From positions 1-58,657 of the forward strand of contig NZ_JAHLDV010000017.1 of assembly GCF_018861865.1 (NCBI RefSeq): DNA of 58,657 nucleotides, given 5' to 3'. Under the pieces are notes generated by a model. That model made no database searches and was not told the DNA's origin. It worked only from the letters and a program-made list of their open reading frames with translations. Position numbers and translations under genes: made by a program. How positions within the stretch are numbered: the first letter of the stretch is position 1; each line of letters begins with the position of its first letter. This document shows, one piece after another, positions 44,981-54,695 of this stretch. The DNA is from Clostridium frigoris. GTDB taxonomy: Bacteria; Bacillota; Clostridia; Clostridiales; Clostridiaceae.

Positions 44981-46102
44981 TTATTTTTTATAGAATTTCT
45001 TAATAGTTTGACAAACAAATTCTACTTCTTCCTCAGTTATTTCAGGATATATAGGAAGTGCAATTATTCTTTCACATATCTTTTCAGCTACTGGGAAATC
45101 TCCTTTTTTATACCCAAGGTAGGCAAAACATTTTTGAAGATGAAGTGGAATTGGATAATAAATACTAGTTCCTATTTCGTTTGCTTTTAAACATTCCGAA
45201 AGCTCATCACGTCTATCAGCTAATATATTAAATGCGTAATAAACTGATTTTTGATCTCCTTTAATTTTAGGTATTTCAATAAACTCACACTCTTCTAACC
45301 TTTTCATATATAATTTTGCAATATGATCTCTCTTTTTAATTGCATCATTTATATATTTAATTTTAACTTGTAATATACATGCTTGCATTGAATCAAGTCT
45401 TGAATTATATCCAATAAAATCATAATGATATTTTCTAGACGCTCCATGAACTCTATACATTTTAGCAAGATTTGCTAAATTTTCATCATTGGTTACGATC
45501 ATCCCTGCATCGCCATATGCTCCTAAAGTCTTTGTTGGGAAAAATGAGAATACACCAAAGTCTCCTATAGTTCCTGCATGTCTATAGTCAGCTCCGTTAC
45601 CTTTCCATCTCATACCAAAAGATTCTGCTGAGTCTTCAAGAACTCTTAAATTATGTCTACTCGCTATATCCATAATTTTATCCATATCACTCATTTGTGA
45701 AAATAAATGGATTGGAAGAATTCCTACTGTATCCTTTGTTATTTTTTCCTCAATTTTACTAGCATCTATAGCAAAAGTTTCTTCATCAATATCAACGAAT
45801 ACAGGTTTTGCACCATTTTTCGCTATACAAGATGCAGAAGCTAAAAAAGTAAATGGCGAAGTTATTACTTCTTTGCCTTCTTTAAACCCAAGTATGTCAG
45901 ATGCCATTACCAATGCATCTGTACCTGATGCAACACCAACTGCATATTTAGCACCAGTAAATTCTTTAACTGACTCTTCAAAATCAGTTACCTCCTTACC
46001 AAGCATTGATACGCCTCTTTCCATAAATCCTAGAACAGCATTGTCAAATTCTGATTTTTTCTCTTGATATTCTCTTGTCGGTGTAAAAAATTTAACTTTC
46101 AT
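44981..46102 (-). CDS. DegT/DnrJ/EryC1/StrS-family PLP aminotransferase
   Basis: A 373-residue sugar aminotransferase of fold type I. The PLP lysine lies in FSFFPTKTLGAYGDAGM near residue 190, with GVASGTDALVMA (phosphate-binding loop) near 57 and DSAESFG near 158. Such enzymes aminate keto-sugars bound to a nucleotide, on the way to amino- or N-acetyl sugars of surface polysaccharide, flagellin glycans or spore coat. It lies 18 bases after a paralogue, with GGAGG before the ATG. Substrate not determinable. Confidence 0.87.
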   Translation of the reverse strand: MKVKFFTPTREYQEKKSEFDNAVLGFMERGVSMLGKEVTDFEESVKEFTGAKYAVGVASGTDALVMASDILGFKEGKEVITSPFTFLASASCIAKNGAKPVFVDIDEETFAIDASKIEEKITKDTVGILPIHLFSQMSDMDKIMDIASRHNLRVLEDSAESFGMRWKGNGADYRHAGTIGDFGVFSFFPTKTLGAYGDAGMIVTNDENLANLAKMYRVHGASRKYHYDFIGYNSRLDSMQACILQVKIKYINDAIKKRDHIAKLYMKRLEECEFIEIPKIKGDQKSVYYAFNILADRRDELSECLKANEIGTSIYYPIPLHLQKCFAYLGYKKGDFPVAEKICERIIALPIYPEITEEEVEFVCQTIKKFYKK

Positions 46103-46120
46103 AATGTAACCTCCGTTTTA

Positions 46121-47305
46121 TTATTTAGATATTATCTCTTCAGCACACTTTATTACATTGTTTACTACATATTCTGCATCCTCTAACTTAAGTGTTGAGT
46201 ATACTGGTAGTGTTATTTCATTCGCATATTGATTGTATGCATTTGGATAATCCTTTATAGAATAGCCAAGATTTTTATAAAGTGTAAACATTGGTAGTGG
46301 CGTAAAATGAACATTTGTAGCTATACCTATATCTGCAAGCTTTTGTATTAATTCATCTCTTTGAGCTTCTTTAAATCCTTTTAATCTTAATGTATATAGA
46401 TGATATGAAGTCTCTCTAATTTCATCCTTTGTAAAAGGAATAATTGCCCACTCTTTATTATCAAGAGATTTAGTATATATTTCAAAAATGGCCTTACGTC
46501 TAGTAAGCATTCCTTCATAACGCCTAATCTGTCCAAGACCTATAGCTGCATTAATATCTGTCATATTGCATTTCATACCATCTGTTATAATATCATATTT
46601 CCAAGCTCCCGCCTTCATCTTAGCCAAAGCATCCTTTGACTGACCTTGAAGTGAAGTTATTTTAAATTCTTTTACTAAGTCTTCCTTACCTTTAAACTTA
46701 TTATCATTAAAAGTAATTGCTCCACCTTCTGCTGTTGTTAAATTTTTTACTGCATGAAATGAAAAAACATTAAAATCAGCTTGTGCTCCAACTTTTTTGC
46801 CCTTATATATTCCACCGAAAGAATGAGCTGAATCTGATATAAATATAATATCTTCTCTGTTTTTCTCCTTAAGTATTGCTCTTATAGCATCATAATCAAC
46901 AGGTACTCCTGCAATATCTACAGTTATTATTGCTTTTGTTTTAGGAGTAATTGCCATAGCTAATTTTTGCTCGTCTATTAAAAAACTGTCTTTTTTAACA
47001 TCTACGAAAGTTGGTTTAACTCCCCTATGAAGTATTACATTTGATGTTGCTACATATGTATAAGGTGTTGTAATAACTTCATCACCCTCACAAATATTGT
47101 ACACCTTTAGTATAAGTTCTAATCCTGCACTTGCATTTGCAAGAACTACTGCATTATTTGCATCGCAATATGTAGTAATTTCATCTTCGAACTCCTTAGT
47201 CTTAGGTCCAGTTGTAATCCAGCCTGAATCAAGTACCTCCATTACTAGTTTTTTCTCAACATCTGTTATATCTGGTGGTGAAAATGGAATATTCTTTATT
47301 TTCAT
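46121..47305 (-). CDS. DegT/DnrJ/EryC1/StrS-family PLP aminotransferase (paralogue)
   Basis: A 394-residue relative of the enzyme encoded next to it. The PLP lysine is in NVFSFHAVKNLTTAEGG near residue 187, with NASAGLELILKVY near 57 and SDSAHSFGG near 160. The HAVKN lysine context differs from the neighbour's FPTKT, so the two are distinct subgroups and may act on different keto-sugars or form a hetero-pair. A GTAGGAGAT site precedes the ATG. It is first in the three-gene unit. Confidence 0.87.
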   Translation of the reverse strand: MKIKNIPFSPPDITDVEKKLVMEVLDSGWITTGPKTKEFEDEITTYCDANNAVVLANASAGLELILKVYNICEGDEVITTPYTYVATSNVILHRGVKPTFVDVKKDSFLIDEQKLAMAITPKTKAIITVDIAGVPVDYDAIRAILKEKNREDIIFISDSAHSFGGIYKGKKVGAQADFNVFSFHAVKNLTTAEGGAITFNDNKFKGKEDLVKEFKITSLQGQSKDALAKMKAGAWKYDIITDGMKCNMTDINAAIGLGQIRRYEGMLTRRKAIFEIYTKSLDNKEWAIIPFTKDEIRETSYHLYTLRLKGFKEAQRDELIQKLADIGIATNVHFTPLPMFTLYKNLGYSIKDYPNAYNQYANEITLPVYSTLKLEDAEYVVNNVIKCAEEIISK

Positions 47306-47427
47306 ATATATCTCCTACCTTTCATATTCAATTTATTTTGTAATATAATCATTGACTTATTTATTTTTAACTTTGATCTTATAACTAAATAGCAAAAGAA
47401 AAAAGTGTAGTGCCCATAAATTTTTAA

Positions 47428-48630
47428 TTACAAACCCTTCTGACCCTTAAAAAATCCAGTGTCTTTAGTTATATAGATTCCACCTTCAGTAGCAATTCTC
47501 GCTTCTAAATATTTAGTAAGTTCATCCAGTCTTTCTTTATTAAAACTTTGACGTACATTACCTGGCATCGAAAAAATATAATCAATAATAGGTGTAGCTT
47601 CAGTTACAATTAAGTTATCTTCATATCTTTTCATTTCTATATTATCAAACAATGTTTCTAATTTTTCAACACCATTTTCAAGTTTAAACCTTGAAGTAAT
47701 ATCTGAACTTTTAATATCCATTGTTTCTGATTTAAATTTAACCATTATATCTCTAATTTCAATCATATGATTTTCTCCAACAGTTGAAGAATAAAAATAC
47801 CCAGCCGGTTTTAATACTCTATATATTTCAGACAATGCCTTACCTATATTATCAACATGATAAAGCATATGATTTGCAATTACAACGTCAAAACTACAAT
47901 CGCCACACGGTATATCCTCTGCATCTATAATTTGGAACTTAAAATTTTCAGACTCTTTACCTAAGTTTATCTTAGCATCATTTAACATTCCTTTAGAAAA
48001 ATCACTCAAAGTTATATCAAGTTCACTAGAAATTTTACCTTTATTTTTTTTCCATAAACTAGCATCTCCACATCCAAGTTCAAGAATCCTACACTTTGAA
48101 GGTAAATCCAATTCCTCAAAGCACCACCTCATCCAACCATATTTGTTTACACTATACCTCTCATGAATATTCATTCTAGCTCTTAGATTTGAAGCATTTT
48201 CATATTGTTCAAGTAACTTTTTATCTGAATTAATCACATTTATAATGTTAGTAAACTTATCCCAACTTACATCTGCCTTATTCTCCATATCAATAGCTTC
48301 ATCAATTGCCTTAATTACCATTAAAGTATGTTGAACTCTTTGCTTCATAATTTTTTTTTGTATTTCTAATGATTTTACAAAATTTTTGTCTGTCACATCA
48401 CTTTGTGCTATTTGCTTGATATCATCTAGAGAAAATCCAATAAATTTCAATGTTAAAATTTGCTGAAGCCTTGCAAAATCTTGATTACTATATAATCTGT
48501 GCCCCGCAGCGCTGTAGGAACTCGGTTTCATTAAAGCTATTTTATCGTAATATCTAAGTGTCCTTAAGGTAACACCAGCTTTTTCTGCGAATACACCAAT
48601 TGTAAAAAAATCAAGTTCATTTTTTTCCAA
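47428..48630 (-). CDS. MerR regulator fused to a SAM-dependent methyltransferase
   Basis: A 400-residue two-domain protein. Residues 1-120 are a MerR winged helix-turn-helix plus dimer helix (FFTIGVFAEKAGVTLRTLRYYDK, SAAGHRLYSNQDFARLQQI). Residues 180-300 are a class I methyltransferase with the SAM motif ILELGCGDASLW, DFSKGML and FDVVIANHMLYHVDN. The methyltransferase may sense or inactivate a ligand that the MerR part detects. The TTG at 48630, eight bases after AGGAG, is the best start; a GTG at 48639 overlaps that site. Confidence 0.85.
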   Translation of the reverse strand: MEKNELDFFTIGVFAEKAGVTLRTLRYYDKIALMKPSSYSAAGHRLYSNQDFARLQQILTLKFIGFSLDDIKQIAQSDVTDKNFVKSLEIQKKIMKQRVQHTLMVIKAIDEAIDMENKADVSWDKFTNIINVINSDKKLLEQYENASNLRARMNIHERYSVNKYGWMRWCFEELDLPSKCRILELGCGDASLWKKNKGKISSELDITLSDFSKGMLNDAKINLGKESENFKFQIIDAEDIPCGDCSFDVVIANHMLYHVDNIGKALSEIYRVLKPAGYFYSSTVGENHMIEIRDIMVKFKSETMDIKSSDITSRFKLENGVEKLETLFDNIEMKRYEDNLIVTEATPIIDYIFSMPGNVRQSFNKERLDELTKYLEARIATEGGIYITKDTGFFKGQKGL

Positions 48631-48664
48631 TATGATCACTCCTAATTATGAAACTTTGACCAAT

Positions 48665-48685
48665 AACCATACGTAATTAATGGTT
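48665..48685. promoter_or_regulatory. Putative MerR operator
   Basis: The inverted repeat AACCAT-N9-ATGGTT lies 35 bases upstream of the start of the MerR-methyltransferase gene, where MerR-type regulators usually bind their own promoter. Confidence 0.4.
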
Positions 48686-48896
48686 CTACAATTATTTTAA
48701 CACATTACGTTACGTCATATGCAATAGTTTTTTTGAACATTAAAAAATCTTTCAGAAAATTATTCCTTATTGTTTTTTTATATACTATAAACTTTTTTCT
48801 ATTAAATATTAAAATTACATAAATAAAAGTATATACTATTATAATTACTTACTTATAACAATATATACCTCTATTTTTATTTATAAAATATTACTA

Positions 48897-49223
48897 CTAT
48901 CTAATACCGTTCATTTTACCTTTCAGAGCTTTAACTCGTCCATTCACATAATTAGTAAGTTCTCGTATGTTATCTTTTATTTCCGTTGGAGCACTAGTAA
49001 CCATAGTAATTATATCTAATTTATTACCCTTTATTTCTTTGGCAACTTCATAAGCTAAGCACTTGTTTTTCATTTTCCAATAAGTAACGTTAAATTGATC
49101 CGCTTGTCGTTTATTATAATATCCTTTTTCAATACCAAACTGAAATAAATCTGCTGCCGATTCTAATTCTTCTAAATCTTGAACTTCTAAAGTCTCATTT
49201 ACTAAATCTTGAAATGCTTTCAT
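48897..49223 (-). CDS. Hypothetical protein
   Basis: A 108-residue, probably helical and soluble protein I do not recognise (MKAFQDLVNETLEVQDLEEL, then KGYYNKRQADQFNVTYWKMK). There is no signal peptide, cysteine motif or membrane segment. AAAAGGAGAG precedes the ATG, so translation is well supported. It stands alone between a 260-base and a 500-base gap. Confidence 0.7.
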   Translation of the reverse strand: MKAFQDLVNETLEVQDLEELESAADLFQFGIEKGYYNKRQADQFNVTYWKMKNKCLAYEVAKEIKGNKLDIITMVTSAPTEIKDNIRELTNYVNGRVKALKGKMNGIR

Positions 49224-49667
49224 TATAGCTCTCCTTTTTAACAGGTAATATTATTTATCATCTATATTACAATTAATATATTCTATAAATCCTAGTTGTT
49301 TGTTTTAAATATCACGCTTTACCAAATCTTTTCAACAACTTTTACATTTTAACACATATCAAAGAAAATTTGAATTACATTTATATAATAATATTATAAC
49401 TCTATTGTTATTCTGTCAAATTAAGACCTAATCTTGCACATTCAAAAGATAGAAATTACGAACACATATTATACTGTACATATATACTTCTTTTATAAAA
49501 CTTATGACAAATATATATTTTGCAAATCACTAAAAAATATTCATGAATACAGTATTATTATTGAATGTGAATATGCATAAAATAATTGTTAACTATCTTG
49601 ATTATAAAATATATAAAATCCAATAATCACTCTATATTTATTATTTATTTAAATTTTTTTAAAATAA
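49224..49667. other. Long AT-rich gap, no gene seen
   Basis: About 440 bases with no supported reading frame on either strand. It holds the upstream region of the 108-residue gene. A short segment around 49550-49585 has ATTCATGAAT-like inverted sequence, but I cannot assign it to a site or RNA. Confidence 0.4.
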
Positions 49668-49700
49668 AATGAGATAGATAATTAATTTATCTATCTCATT
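49668..49700 (-). terminator. Terminator of dbpA
   Basis: Perfect 13-bp arms AATGAGATAGATA (49668-49680) and TATCTATCTCATT (49688-49700); on the minus strand TTATTTT follows. Confidence 0.8.
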
Positions 49701-49739
49701 CCTATTTTTAATTACATATTAAAGTAATGTTATAAAATA

Positions 49740-51185
49740 CTATTTATTAGCCTTCTCAACCCTAATAGTTTTTCCTTTTATTGTACCATTTTTAAGGGCT
49801 TCCAACACTAAATTACCTTTTCCATTCATAATATCTACATGTGAAAAACTATCTTGAATATCTATAATACCTATGTCATCAGAACTAATTCCTTCTATAT
49901 TGCAAATAGTACCTACAATATCCACAGTTCTTATTTTTTTCTTTTTCCCTGCGCTAATGTACATTTTCATTATATCGCCATTAAAATTTGATGATTTAGT
50001 CTTTTTAATAACAGGTTTGGCATCATGCTTTTTATAAAATGCCTCCCTAAAAGGCTCTGACTCTTCCTTTGTTGGAATTGATCCCTTTGGTATTTCCATC
50101 CCGATATACTGTTCTATAGCCTTTAAAAATCTCTCTTCATTACGAGTAACAAAAGTTATAGCTTTTCCTTTTTTTCCTGCACGCCCAGTTCTACCTATTC
50201 TATGTACATAATTACCTCTTTCAATTGGTAAATCATAATTTATAATATGTGTTATGTTTTCAACATCTATTCCTCTTGCAGCAACATCTGTAGCCACTAG
50301 GAACCTAAATTCGCCTTTTCTAAATCTCTCCATAGCATCTAATCTATCATTTTGAATCATACCTCCATGTATCTTAATACATGAATAATGACGGTTCTTC
50401 ATTTGAACAGTAATTTCGTCTACATTTTCTTTTGTTCTGCAAAATACAATGCAAGAATCTGGATTTTCAATATAAAGTAATCTCTTGAGCAAACTAAATT
50501 TCCTATCTTCATCTACCTCGTAACATATTTGATCAATCTTATCAACTGTTAACTTCTCAGGGTTTATTTCTACTTTAACAGGATCAACCATATATTTCAT
50601 ACAAATTGCTTCAATAGACTCAGGTATTGTTGCTGAAAATAACATAGTAACTCTGTTTTTAGGAACAGCCTTAACAACCTCTTCCACCTGTTCTATAAAG
50701 CCCATACTAAGCATTTCATCTGCTTCATCTATTATTAGGTATTTCACCTTAAATAAATTAATAGAGCCTCTTTCAATATGATCTAAAGTTCTTCCTGGGG
50801 TACCTACTACTACATGTACTCTTTGCTTAAGTTGTTTTTTTTGCATTTCGATTGGTTGTTTACCGAAAACAGCTATTGCTCTAATCTTTTTATACCTTCC
50901 TATGTTTGTTATATCTTGACTTACTTGAAGTGCTAGTTCTCTAGTAGGTGTTAATACTAAAGCTTGAGGCTGTGTTTCTTCTACATCAGCACTTTCGCAA
51001 AGTGGTATAGCAAATGCAGCTGTTTTTCCACTACCGGTTTGTGATTTTACTATAATATCTTTACCTTCAAGAGCTATAGGTATTACAGCTGCTTGTACAT
51101 CTGAAGGTTTTTTATATTCTAAATTTTTAATTGCTTTTAGTATTTCTTCACTGATATTAAATTCCTCAAATTTCATGTTACTCAT
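49740..51185 (-). CDS. dbpA: DEAD-box RNA helicase, DbpA-type
   Basis: A 481-residue ATP-dependent RNA helicase. The core has the Q motif near residue 5, VKSQTGSGKTAAFAIP (motif I), PTRELALQ, TPGRTLDH, IIDEADEML (DEAD box), FSATIPES, ARGIDVENITHIINYD and HRIGRTGRAGKKG (motif VI). The C-terminal 75 residues (VDIVGTICNIEGIS, IRVEKANK) form the DbpA RNA-binding domain that targets hairpin 92 of 23S rRNA, so a role in large-subunit assembly is likely. GAGGAAG precedes the ATG. Monocistronic. Confidence 0.9.
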   Translation of the reverse strand: MSNMKFEEFNISEEILKAIKNLEYKKPSDVQAAVIPIALEGKDIIVKSQTGSGKTAAFAIPLCESADVEETQPQALVLTPTRELALQVSQDITNIGRYKKIRAIAVFGKQPIEMQKKQLKQRVHVVVGTPGRTLDHIERGSINLFKVKYLIIDEADEMLSMGFIEQVEEVVKAVPKNRVTMLFSATIPESIEAICMKYMVDPVKVEINPEKLTVDKIDQICYEVDEDRKFSLLKRLLYIENPDSCIVFCRTKENVDEITVQMKNRHYSCIKIHGGMIQNDRLDAMERFRKGEFRFLVATDVAARGIDVENITHIINYDLPIERGNYVHRIGRTGRAGKKGKAITFVTRNEERFLKAIEQYIGMEIPKGSIPTKEESEPFREAFYKKHDAKPVIKKTKSSNFNGDIMKMYISAGKKKKIRTVDIVGTICNIEGISSDDIGIIDIQDSFSHVDIMNGKGNLVLEALKNGTIKGKTIRVEKANK

Positions 51186-51466
51186 TTTAACTTCCTCTCT
51201 TGTTTCATATATAATTTTAAGTATACCTTAAATGAATTTTTAGCTCATAAGTTTATATTATACCATGATTAAGACTATAATTCATATTATAATTTTTGAA
51301 ATACTATAAATTTGTTTGTTTAACACTGATATATTTTAATGCAATTCTAATCTTTTACTAATATTTCTTTAATTCTCAGGTCTTATAATAAAGGTATAGA
51401 AAACAACTAAACAGCTATAGCAAAGTAAAATTGTTATCTACTAAAATAAAAAAGGGAGGAATAAAT

Positions 51467-51928
51467 ATGTCAATAAATTTAGATCAAATTGATGAATTAA
51501 GAAAAAGAGCGAATGTAAGTTATGAGGATGCTAAAAATGCTTTGGAGCAAAACGAGGGTAATCTCATTGAATCCTTAATATACCTTGAAAAGCAGAACAA
51601 AATCAAGCCAGATGAAAAGCCTTGTAATGACAGTACATTTTTTAAAAAGGTAAAAATTCTTATTAAAACTGGTAACGAAACGAAGATATTAATTAAAAAA
51701 AATGATAATGTGGTTTTAAATATTTGCATAACACTCGCTGTTATTCTAACAATAGTCGCTGCCCCAATAGTAATTGTAGGGTTACTACTCGCTATTATAA
51801 CTAATCACAAAATAAGAATTGTAAAGAAAAATAATGAAAATTCTGAGGCAAATAAAATCTTTGATAAAGTGTCTATTATTGTTAATAAGGTGACTAAAAA
51901 AATTAAAGAAGAAACGAAAACTGAATAA
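51467..51928 (+). CDS. UBA/TS-N and DUF4342 domain membrane protein
   Basis: A 153-residue protein. The N-terminal 45 residues form a UBA-like domain (ELRKRANVSYEDAKNALEQN, as in EF-Ts). The middle DUF4342 segment (KVKILIKTGNETKILIKKND) is followed by a strongly hydrophobic stretch (ITLAVILTIVAAPIVIVGLL) that may be a membrane helix, and a basic tail. Function unknown; common in Clostridium. GGGAGGA before the ATG at 51467 sets the start although the frame opens earlier. It has its own terminator. Confidence 0.8.
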   Translation: MSINLDQIDELRKRANVSYEDAKNALEQNEGNLIESLIYLEKQNKIKPDEKPCNDSTFFKKVKILIKTGNETKILIKKNDNVVLNICITLAVILTIVAAPIVIVGLLLAIITNHKIRIVKKNNENSEANKIFDKVSIIVNKVTKKIKEETKTE

Positions 51929-51933
51929 AGCTT

Positions 51934-51966
51934 AAAAAACCTACATTTTGCTAATGTAGGTTTTTT
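51934..51966 (+). terminator. Terminator of the UBA/DUF4342 gene
   Basis: Perfect 14-bp arms AAAAAACCTACATT and AATGTAGGTTTTTT with a 5-base loop and a T-run. Confidence 0.9.
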
Positions 51967-52113
51967 TAAAGATAATAAGTTTATTGAATATGTCTAATTA
52001 TCTGCAATTATATTCTAAATAACATATAATAATACTATTATTATATATTTAATAATTTGATAAGAAAATTATAATGTAGATTAATATATTATGTTTTGGA
52101 GGTATAGTTATAT

Positions 52114-52797
52114 ATGAACGGACAAAAGATTTTAATAATTGAGGATGAGGTAAAAATAGCACGATTTCTTGAACTCGAGCTAAAGTATGAAGGTTATATA
52201 GTTTCACAAAGTCATGATGGACGTGAAGGTTTAAATAAGGCTATGAATGAAGTCTTTGATTTGTTACTTCTTGATATTATGTTGCCTACTTTAAACGGTC
52301 TAGAAGTACTAAGAAGACTAAGACAAGTGTCAGATATCCCTATCATAATACTTACTTCAAAAGATGAGATAATGGATAAAGTTACTGGACTTGACATAGG
52401 TGCAACCGACTATATGACTAAGCCTTTTGCCATTGAAGAATTACTTGCAAGAATAAGAACCGCATTAAAAAAGAATACAAGAATAAAAAAAGTCTTAAAT
52501 ATATTATCTGTTGGAGAATTAACCGTAGATTTAGATCAACATATGGTCACTTATAATAACAGCACCATAGACCTAACTAAGACAGAATTTGATTTACTTA
52601 AATTGCTAATAGAAAACAAAAATATAGCACTTACAAGGAACAAAATTATAGATATTGTATGGGGATATGAATATATGGGTGATACTAATGTAGTAGATGT
52701 ATACATTAGATATTTAAGAAGTAAAATAGATGATAAATTTGACAAGAAATTTATTTATACAGTACGAGGGGTGGGATATATTTTAAAGTATGAATAA
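52114..52797 (+). CDS. OmpR-family response regulator
   Basis: A 227-residue two-component response regulator. The receiver domain has acidic pocket EDE near residue 10, phospho-acceptor aspartate in LLLLDIMLPT (near 52), Thr in IILTSK and Lys in TKPFA. The C-terminal winged helix (VDLDQHMVTYNNSTIDLTKT, LRSKIDDKFDKKFIYTVRGV) is OmpR/PhoB-type DNA binding. GGAGG precedes the ATG. It overlaps the sensor kinase gene by 8 bases, so they form one signalling unit. The signal is unknown. Confidence 0.93.
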   Translation: MNGQKILIIEDEVKIARFLELELKYEGYIVSQSHDGREGLNKAMNEVFDLLLLDIMLPTLNGLEVLRRLRQVSDIPIIILTSKDEIMDKVTGLDIGATDYMTKPFAIEELLARIRTALKKNTRIKKVLNILSVGELTVDLDQHMVTYNNSTIDLTKTEFDLLKLLIENKNIALTRNKIIDIVWGYEYMGDTNVVDVYIRYLRSKIDDKFDKKFIYTVRGVGYILKYE

Positions 52798-54268
52798 TAT
52801 AAGATTTCTCTTTAAAATTACAATAAAATGCTTCAGATTACTCTTAAGAATGCTCGTAATAATAGTAACCTTTACACCAAAGTTATTAAGAAAATTAGCA
52901 TACACAATTAATAAACGGCTACGATTTTCAATTAACTTTAAGATGACAGCTTTGTATACTCTCATTTTTTCTATTACACTGTTTGTGTTAAGTGTTGGTT
53001 TAATTATTGGCTTCAGGTTTTTTTTAATTAATGAAGTCCAAAATGAACTTACTAAATATAGCACATTAGCTATTAGTTATGCTAAAGCAGACAAAGACCT
53101 GAAGAGCTTTAATCATAGCGCTTTTGCTAACATAGAATATGTTACGTTGAGTGTATTTGATGAGAATAAAAATCTTGTTTATTCCAGTCAAAACGATAAA
53201 AATGGTATATCTTTTCATAAGGATACATCTACTACCCTATTTATCAACGAACTCAACCAACAACTTGTTTTTGTTACCACTAAACTTGAAGTTAATAATA
53301 AAACCTTTTTTCTTCAGTCTTCTAAAAATTTAAGCAAAGAAAATGACTATTTAGCTATTTTCGCAGCAATTATTTTTATCGTGAATATATTATCTTTAAT
53401 TGTTACATTAGGATTTGGCTCTAGAGCTAGTAAAAAAATGCTTTTACCTATAAGAAATATGACGAAAGCAACAAGAGCTATTTCAATTAATGCTTTAGAA
53501 AAGAGGCTAAATGTTAGCACTTCACACGACGAATTAAAACAACTAGCAGAAACTTTTAATGAGATGCTAAATAGGATACAAATTTCCTATGAAATGCAAA
53601 ATCAATTCGTATCAGATGCATCTCATGAACTCAGAACGCCTATTGCCGTTATCCAAGGTTATGCTAATATGTTATCCCGCTGGGGAAAAGATGATAAAGA
53701 TGTACTAGAAGAATCAATTACTGCTATTAAAAGCGAGTCTTACAATATGCAACAACTAGTAGAAAAGCTTCTTTTCCTAGCAAGGAGTGATAAGAAAACA
53801 AAAAAAGTTTATAAAGAAGATTTTTATATAAATGAATTAATAAAGGAAATCATAACGGAAACTAAACTAATTGACTTAAGTCATGAAGTTTCAAGTGATA
53901 TTAATGAGAAATTATCTATTTATGCAGATAGGAATTTACTAAAACAAGCTTTACGAATTTTCATTGATAATAGTACTAAGTATACCCCTATTGGAGGAAA
54001 TATTAAGTTGAATAGTTATGTAAAAAAAAGTAATTTAATAATTGAAATTATAGATACAGGAATTGGTATCGCGAAAGATGATCTTCCCCATATTTTCACT
54101 AGATTTTATAGATGTGATAAATCAAGAACAAAAGAAAGTGGTGGAACTGGCCTTGGTCTATCTATATCAAAATGGATCATAGGAATGCATAATGGATCAA
54201 TTCTAGTAGAAAGCAAACCGGAAATGGGCACAAAAATAACCATTGGCCTTCCAATGGAAAAGAAATAG
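52790..54268 (+). CDS. Sensor histidine kinase
   Basis: A 492-residue membrane kinase, partner of the response regulator encoded just before. About 50 basic, hydrophobic residues precede the first membrane helix (ALYTLIFSITLFVLSVGLII), then an extracellular loop of about 115 residues, a second helix (AIFAAIIFIVNILSLIVTLG), a HAMP domain, the phospho-accepting histidine in VSDASHELRTPIAVI (near residue 278) and the ATPase domain with IIEIIDTGIGIAKDDLPHIF and GGTGLGLSIS. The long N-terminal extension before TM1 is unusual for the family. Confidence 0.92.
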   Translation: MNNIRFLFKITIKCFRLLLRMLVIIVTFTPKLLRKLAYTINKRLRFSINFKMTALYTLIFSITLFVLSVGLIIGFRFFLINEVQNELTKYSTLAISYAKADKDLKSFNHSAFANIEYVTLSVFDENKNLVYSSQNDKNGISFHKDTSTTLFINELNQQLVFVTTKLEVNNKTFFLQSSKNLSKENDYLAIFAAIIFIVNILSLIVTLGFGSRASKKMLLPIRNMTKATRAISINALEKRLNVSTSHDELKQLAETFNEMLNRIQISYEMQNQFVSDASHELRTPIAVIQGYANMLSRWGKDDKDVLEESITAIKSESYNMQQLVEKLLFLARSDKKTKKVYKEDFYINELIKEIITETKLIDLSHEVSSDINEKLSIYADRNLLKQALRIFIDNSTKYTPIGGNIKLNSYVKKSNLIIEIIDTGIGIAKDDLPHIFTRFYRCDKSRTKESGGTGLGLSISKWIIGMHNGSILVESKPEMGTKITIGLPMEKK

Positions 54269-54695
54269 TATTCACACTACTTACAAATATTTATTCAATT
54301 ATGTGTATATTGTTTTACATACACTATAGTTATGTGATATGATTAAATTTGGGTTCGTTCTTAAATCTATTTAGATATTATATTTATTTAATAAAGTATT
54401 CTTAAAAATTATTTAAAATATTGTATTTGCTTTTACATTATGGAGATTAATAGGAAACTATCTCGCCAGTAAGTTTTCTGACCTTTACTCAATATTTCAT
54501 ATACAATATTTGTAAGTTAACTTTATTATAGATAATATGATAGCAATAAAATTATACAAATTAAAGATATTTTAATTTATACAATAGATTTTGATATGTT
54601 AGTACAACAATTTAAATATATTAATGAATATTAGTTATTAGAAATATTTTAATTTTTATTCAATGGTATAACTATATTATATGAGGAGTGATATT
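54269..54695. other. Intergenic gap, no gene seen
   Basis: About 430 AT-rich bases. One imperfect hairpin (AGGAAACT / AGTTTTCT, 54450-54478) and a 10-codon frame (MEINRKLSRQ) around it are the only non-AT features. Neither can be assigned. Upstream of uvsE. Confidence 0.35.
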
